A stretch of 56,815 nt of DNA from Bacteroidales bacterium (GTDB taxonomy: Bacteria > Bacteroidota > Bacteroidia > Bacteroidales > F082), in contig JAGYLH010000007.1 of the NCBI GenBank assembly GCA_018400955.1, forward strand, positions 1 through 56,815, in the 5' to 3' direction. The position numbers and the translations under genes are program-made. Below the pieces are notes generated by a model. It was not told where the DNA came from, ran no database searches, and saw nothing but the letters and a program-made list of their open reading frames with translations. Below are positions 54,935 through 56,815 of the stretch, piece by piece (within the stretch, counting starts at the first letter, position 1; the number at the start of each line of letters is the position of its first letter).

Positions 54935-55682
54935 TTAAAGCATCCAGTTGTGGCATGATTTCGCCAGCCTTGCCACTTAAATAATAATCCGTTATTCGGT
55001 TTGTATAGGCAGAAGGTTCCAGATTGATTTCCACAATTACAGCCCCCTTGTTCTTGGCGATAATTGGTATTTGGTTGGCCGGGCTCACTTCCCCTGCTGT
55101 ACCAATTATCAGCATGAGGTCGCACTGGCTGGCGGCCTCCACCGATTTGCTGTAAGCCAGTTGGGGGATACCCTCACCAAAGAAGATAAAGTCGGGCTTG
55201 AGCAAACCGGTACAACCCTTACAGCGAGGTGGCAGCACCGATAATTCGGCATCTTCGATGGAGACATATGATTCGCAAACCACACATACAAGGCGCATGG
55301 CATTGCCATGAAAATCATACACTTCCTTGCTGCCCGATTGCTGGTGCAGGTTGTCAATATTCTGGGTTATCAAGGCTTTGACCAAACCCCTGTTTTCCCA
55401 ATCAGCTAACACAAGATGCGCCTTGTTGGGATCGACTTTGCCGAAGAAATTGTAAAAAATTTCGCGAATCACTTCCCAGGATTTGTCGGGCTGCTCGAAA
55501 AAATAGCCCAGCTCAAGTGTTTGGGGGTCGTACCTGTTCCACAATCCACCCTCGCCCCTGAAAGGAGGGATGCCGCTTTCCACCGAAACGCCGGCACCTG
55601 TGAATGCAACACAATATTTGCTGCTTGCTATCAGCTTCGCGATCTTTCGGAGTTGATTGTTGTTATGTAAGAATTCAGTCAT
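54918..55682 (-). CDS. NAD-dependent protein deacylase (sirtuin)
   Basis: 254 residues. The Sir2 fold has FTGAGVSVESGIPPFRG (NAD binding), ITQNIDNLHQQSG, catalytic His in DFHGN, the zinc ribbon CVVC...CKGC (about 133-158) and IIGTAGEVSPANQIP. The Tyr/Arg pair of desuccinylase-type sirtuins is not in the expected place, so deacetylation is the more likely activity. It is the last gene of a presumed aat - deaminase - sirtuin operon (17-bp gap) and overlaps the 3' end of the convergent MFS gene. Confidence 0.93.
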   Translation of the reverse strand: MTEFLHNNNQLRKIAKLIASSKYCVAFTGAGVSVESGIPPFRGEGGLWNRYDPQTLELGYFFEQPDKSWEVIREIFYNFFGKVDPNKAHLVLADWENRGLVKALITQNIDNLHQQSGSKEVYDFHGNAMRLVCVVCESYVSIEDAELSVLPPRCKGCTGLLKPDFIFFGEGIPQLAYSKSVEAASQCDLMLIIGTAGEVSPANQIPIIAKNKGAVIVEINLEPSAYTNRITDYYLSGKAGEIMPQLDALIKECA

Positions 55683-55699
55683 AAGGTAAAAAGTGCCGG

Positions 55700-56194
55700 T
55701 TAATAAGGGATTTTCTGGTCTGCATCAATCCAGTCCTTAAACACAGTTTGGGCTTCCGCATTGAGGAACATAGCTGTAGGTATGTCGCGTTTTTCGGGTG
55801 ACAGGGGTATTTGCTGATAAATATACGAATCGTCGAAGCCTGCATTTGCTGCATTTTCGCGGGTGGCAGCAAAAAACAAGCGCTTTGGCCGTGCCCAATA
55901 GATTGCGCCCAGGCACATAGGGCAGGGCTCACAACTGGCATACACATCACAATCATCCAGCTGAAATGTGCCCAGGTGTTTGCAGGCATCCCTTATGGCA
56001 ACTACTTCGGCATGTGCTGTAGGGTCGTTGGTGGCAGTAACCCTGTTGGCCCCTTTACCCACTATCTGGCCATTCTTCACGACAACAGCGCCAAAAGGCC
56101 CTCCATTTGTGGTTCCTATATTGCTGTTTGCCAATTTTATGGCTTCGCGCATGAATGCCTTTTGCTCTTCACTGGGTTCAAATATTTTTTCCAT
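55700..56194 (-). CDS. nucleoside deaminase (guanine deaminase / CMP-dCMP deaminase fold)
   Basis: 164 residues. The zinc-deaminase motif is complete: HAEVVAIRDA and the later PCPMCLGAIYWA. The C-terminal FDDSYIYQQIPL and the insertion NAANAGFDD match the bacterial GuaD guanine deaminases rather than TadA. It would convert guanine to xanthine in purine salvage, fitting guaB and the PNP in the window. tRNA adenosine deaminase remains an alternative. The gene is 13 bases after aat. Confidence 0.88.
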   Translation of the reverse strand: MEKIFEPSEEQKAFMREAIKLANSNIGTTNGGPFGAVVVKNGQIVGKGANRVTATNDPTAHAEVVAIRDACKHLGTFQLDDCDVYASCEPCPMCLGAIYWARPKRLFFAATRENAANAGFDDSYIYQQIPLSPEKRDIPTAMFLNAEAQTVFKDWIDADQKIPY

Positions 56195-56207
56195 TTATAA
56201 TCGTTTT

Positions 56208-56815
56208 TTATATCCGGGCCTTCACATTTGCAATTTCTTTTTCCCAATTGCCCATGAGTGTTGGCCTGCTTACAAGTTTTTTGAGCAAGCTGAGAAATGT
56301 ATTTCTTTTGATGGCTTTTGCCCCGAGGCTGGCCAGGTGGCTCGTTTCCTGCTGTACGTCAATTAGTTCAATTCCCATTTCCATGGCAAACTGAACCAAA
56401 TGGTATAAGGCCACCTTGCTTGCATTGCTTTGGGTGTGAAACATGGATTCACCAAAGAAAATACCGCCCAAAGATACGCCATAAAGGCCTCCTGCCAGTT
56501 GCCCGTTGCGATAAGTTTCCACCGAATGGGCAAAACCCATTGTATGCAACTTTACATAGGCTTCGATCATATCTGTAGTTATCCAACTGCCTGGCTGATT
56601 TTTTCTGTTGATTTTGCCGCAGGCCTTGATAACCTCTTCAAATTGCTGGTCGAATTTCACCTGGAAGTCGCTGTTTCGAATCACTTGGCTCAGGCTTTTC
56701 GATACTTTCATTTGATTGGGGATCAAAACCATACGCGGATCGGGCGACCACCACATGATGGGATGGTCTTCGTCGTACCAGGGGAAAATTCCATTAGCAT
56801 ATGCTTCAAGTAATC
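56208..56815 (-). CDS. aat: leucyl/phenylalanyl-tRNA--protein transferase, 5' end cut by window edge
   Basis: The frame is open to the right edge; the visible 202 codons begin LLEAYANGIFPWYDEDHPIM and WWSPDPRMVL, the conserved Aat substrate region. WITTDMIEAYVKLH, GFAHSVETY, GGLYGVSLGGIFFGESMFH and the ending GNWEKEIANVKAR follow. Aat adds Leu or Phe from tRNA to N-terminal Arg or Lys, marking proteins for ClpS/ClpAP degradation. An internal ATG at 56756 is not the start because conserved residues precede it. Confidence 0.95.
   Translation of the reverse strand, partial: LLEAYANGIFPWYDEDHPIMWWSPDPRMVLIPNQMKVSKSLSQVIRNSDFQVKFDQQFEEVIKACGKINRKNQPGSWITTDMIEAYVKLHTMGFAHSVETYRNGQLAGGLYGVSLGGIFFGESMFHTQSNASKVALYHLVQFAMEMGIELIDVQQETSHLASLGAKAIKRNTFLSLLKKLVSRPTLMGNWEKEIANVKARI

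Overview
The window looks like a chromosome segment of a member of the Bacteroidota, probably a free-living or sediment-type member of the Bacteroidales lineage. The phylum evidence is direct. Two secreted proteins end in type IX secretion (Por) sorting domains. There is an Oar-type TonB-dependent receptor. Many genes are preceded by the Bacteroidota -7 box TAnnTTTG, with an upstream TTG in the best cases. Other phylum-typical features are a DUF2851 protein, a zapA / 6S-like RNA / rny block and tandem SurA-type isomerases. No phage, rRNA, tRNA or CRISPR array was seen.

Layout. 1-5.1 kb is an accessory stretch: a RhuM-family gene cut by the left edge, a secreted repeat protein, a DUF4143 AAA ATPase behind three copies of a 26-bp near-palindrome spaced exactly 32 bp apart, and a HEPN/MNT toxin-antitoxin pair whose HEPN gene is frameshifted. 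5.1-10.9 kb holds a large secreted propeller protein, prfA, and a ruvX-def-lipoprotein operon. 11.3-20.4 kb holds a CpdB-like nucleotidase, a lipoprotein zinc peptidase, dapD, a membrane histidine kinase, a purine nucleoside phosphorylase, msrB and a small exported protein. 20.4-23.6 kb holds two sodium/alanine symporter paralogues. 23.7-24.9 kb is a ParDE-type toxin-antitoxin islet bracketed by about 150-bp imperfect direct repeats derived from the 3' end of the neighbouring DUF2851 gene. 26.3-28.8 kb is a coiled-coil gene, zapA, a 6S-like RNA and rny. 28.9-37.2 kb holds a small beta-barrel protein, a REP/REPIN-like doublet, a SNF2 helicase, a nucleotide pyrophosphatase and the Oar-type receptor.

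37.5-40.7 kb is a redox and cell-wall group: trxB, an odd thioredoxin-like protein, an NlpC/P60 hydrolase and a 2-Cys peroxiredoxin. 40.8-52.0 kb reads as one long minus-strand series: guaB, three SurA-like proteins, a MoxR ATPase, then adaptor, MacB-type permease and TolC parts of a tripartite exporter. The TolC gene is frameshifted and no ABC ATPase is beside it. 52.3-56.8 kb holds a membrane metallophosphoesterase, an MFS transporter, and an aat - nucleoside deaminase - sirtuin operon, with aat cut by the right edge.

The observations most worth a second look are the ParDE islet at the duplicated DUF2851 3' end, the 32-bp-phased operator array, the 31-bp inverted REP-like doublet, the strongly structured RNA between zapA and rny, and three single-base frameshifts (HEPN, ParE, TolC) in 57 kb. 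Those frameshifts are either true inactivations or a sign of the assembly's indel error rate.
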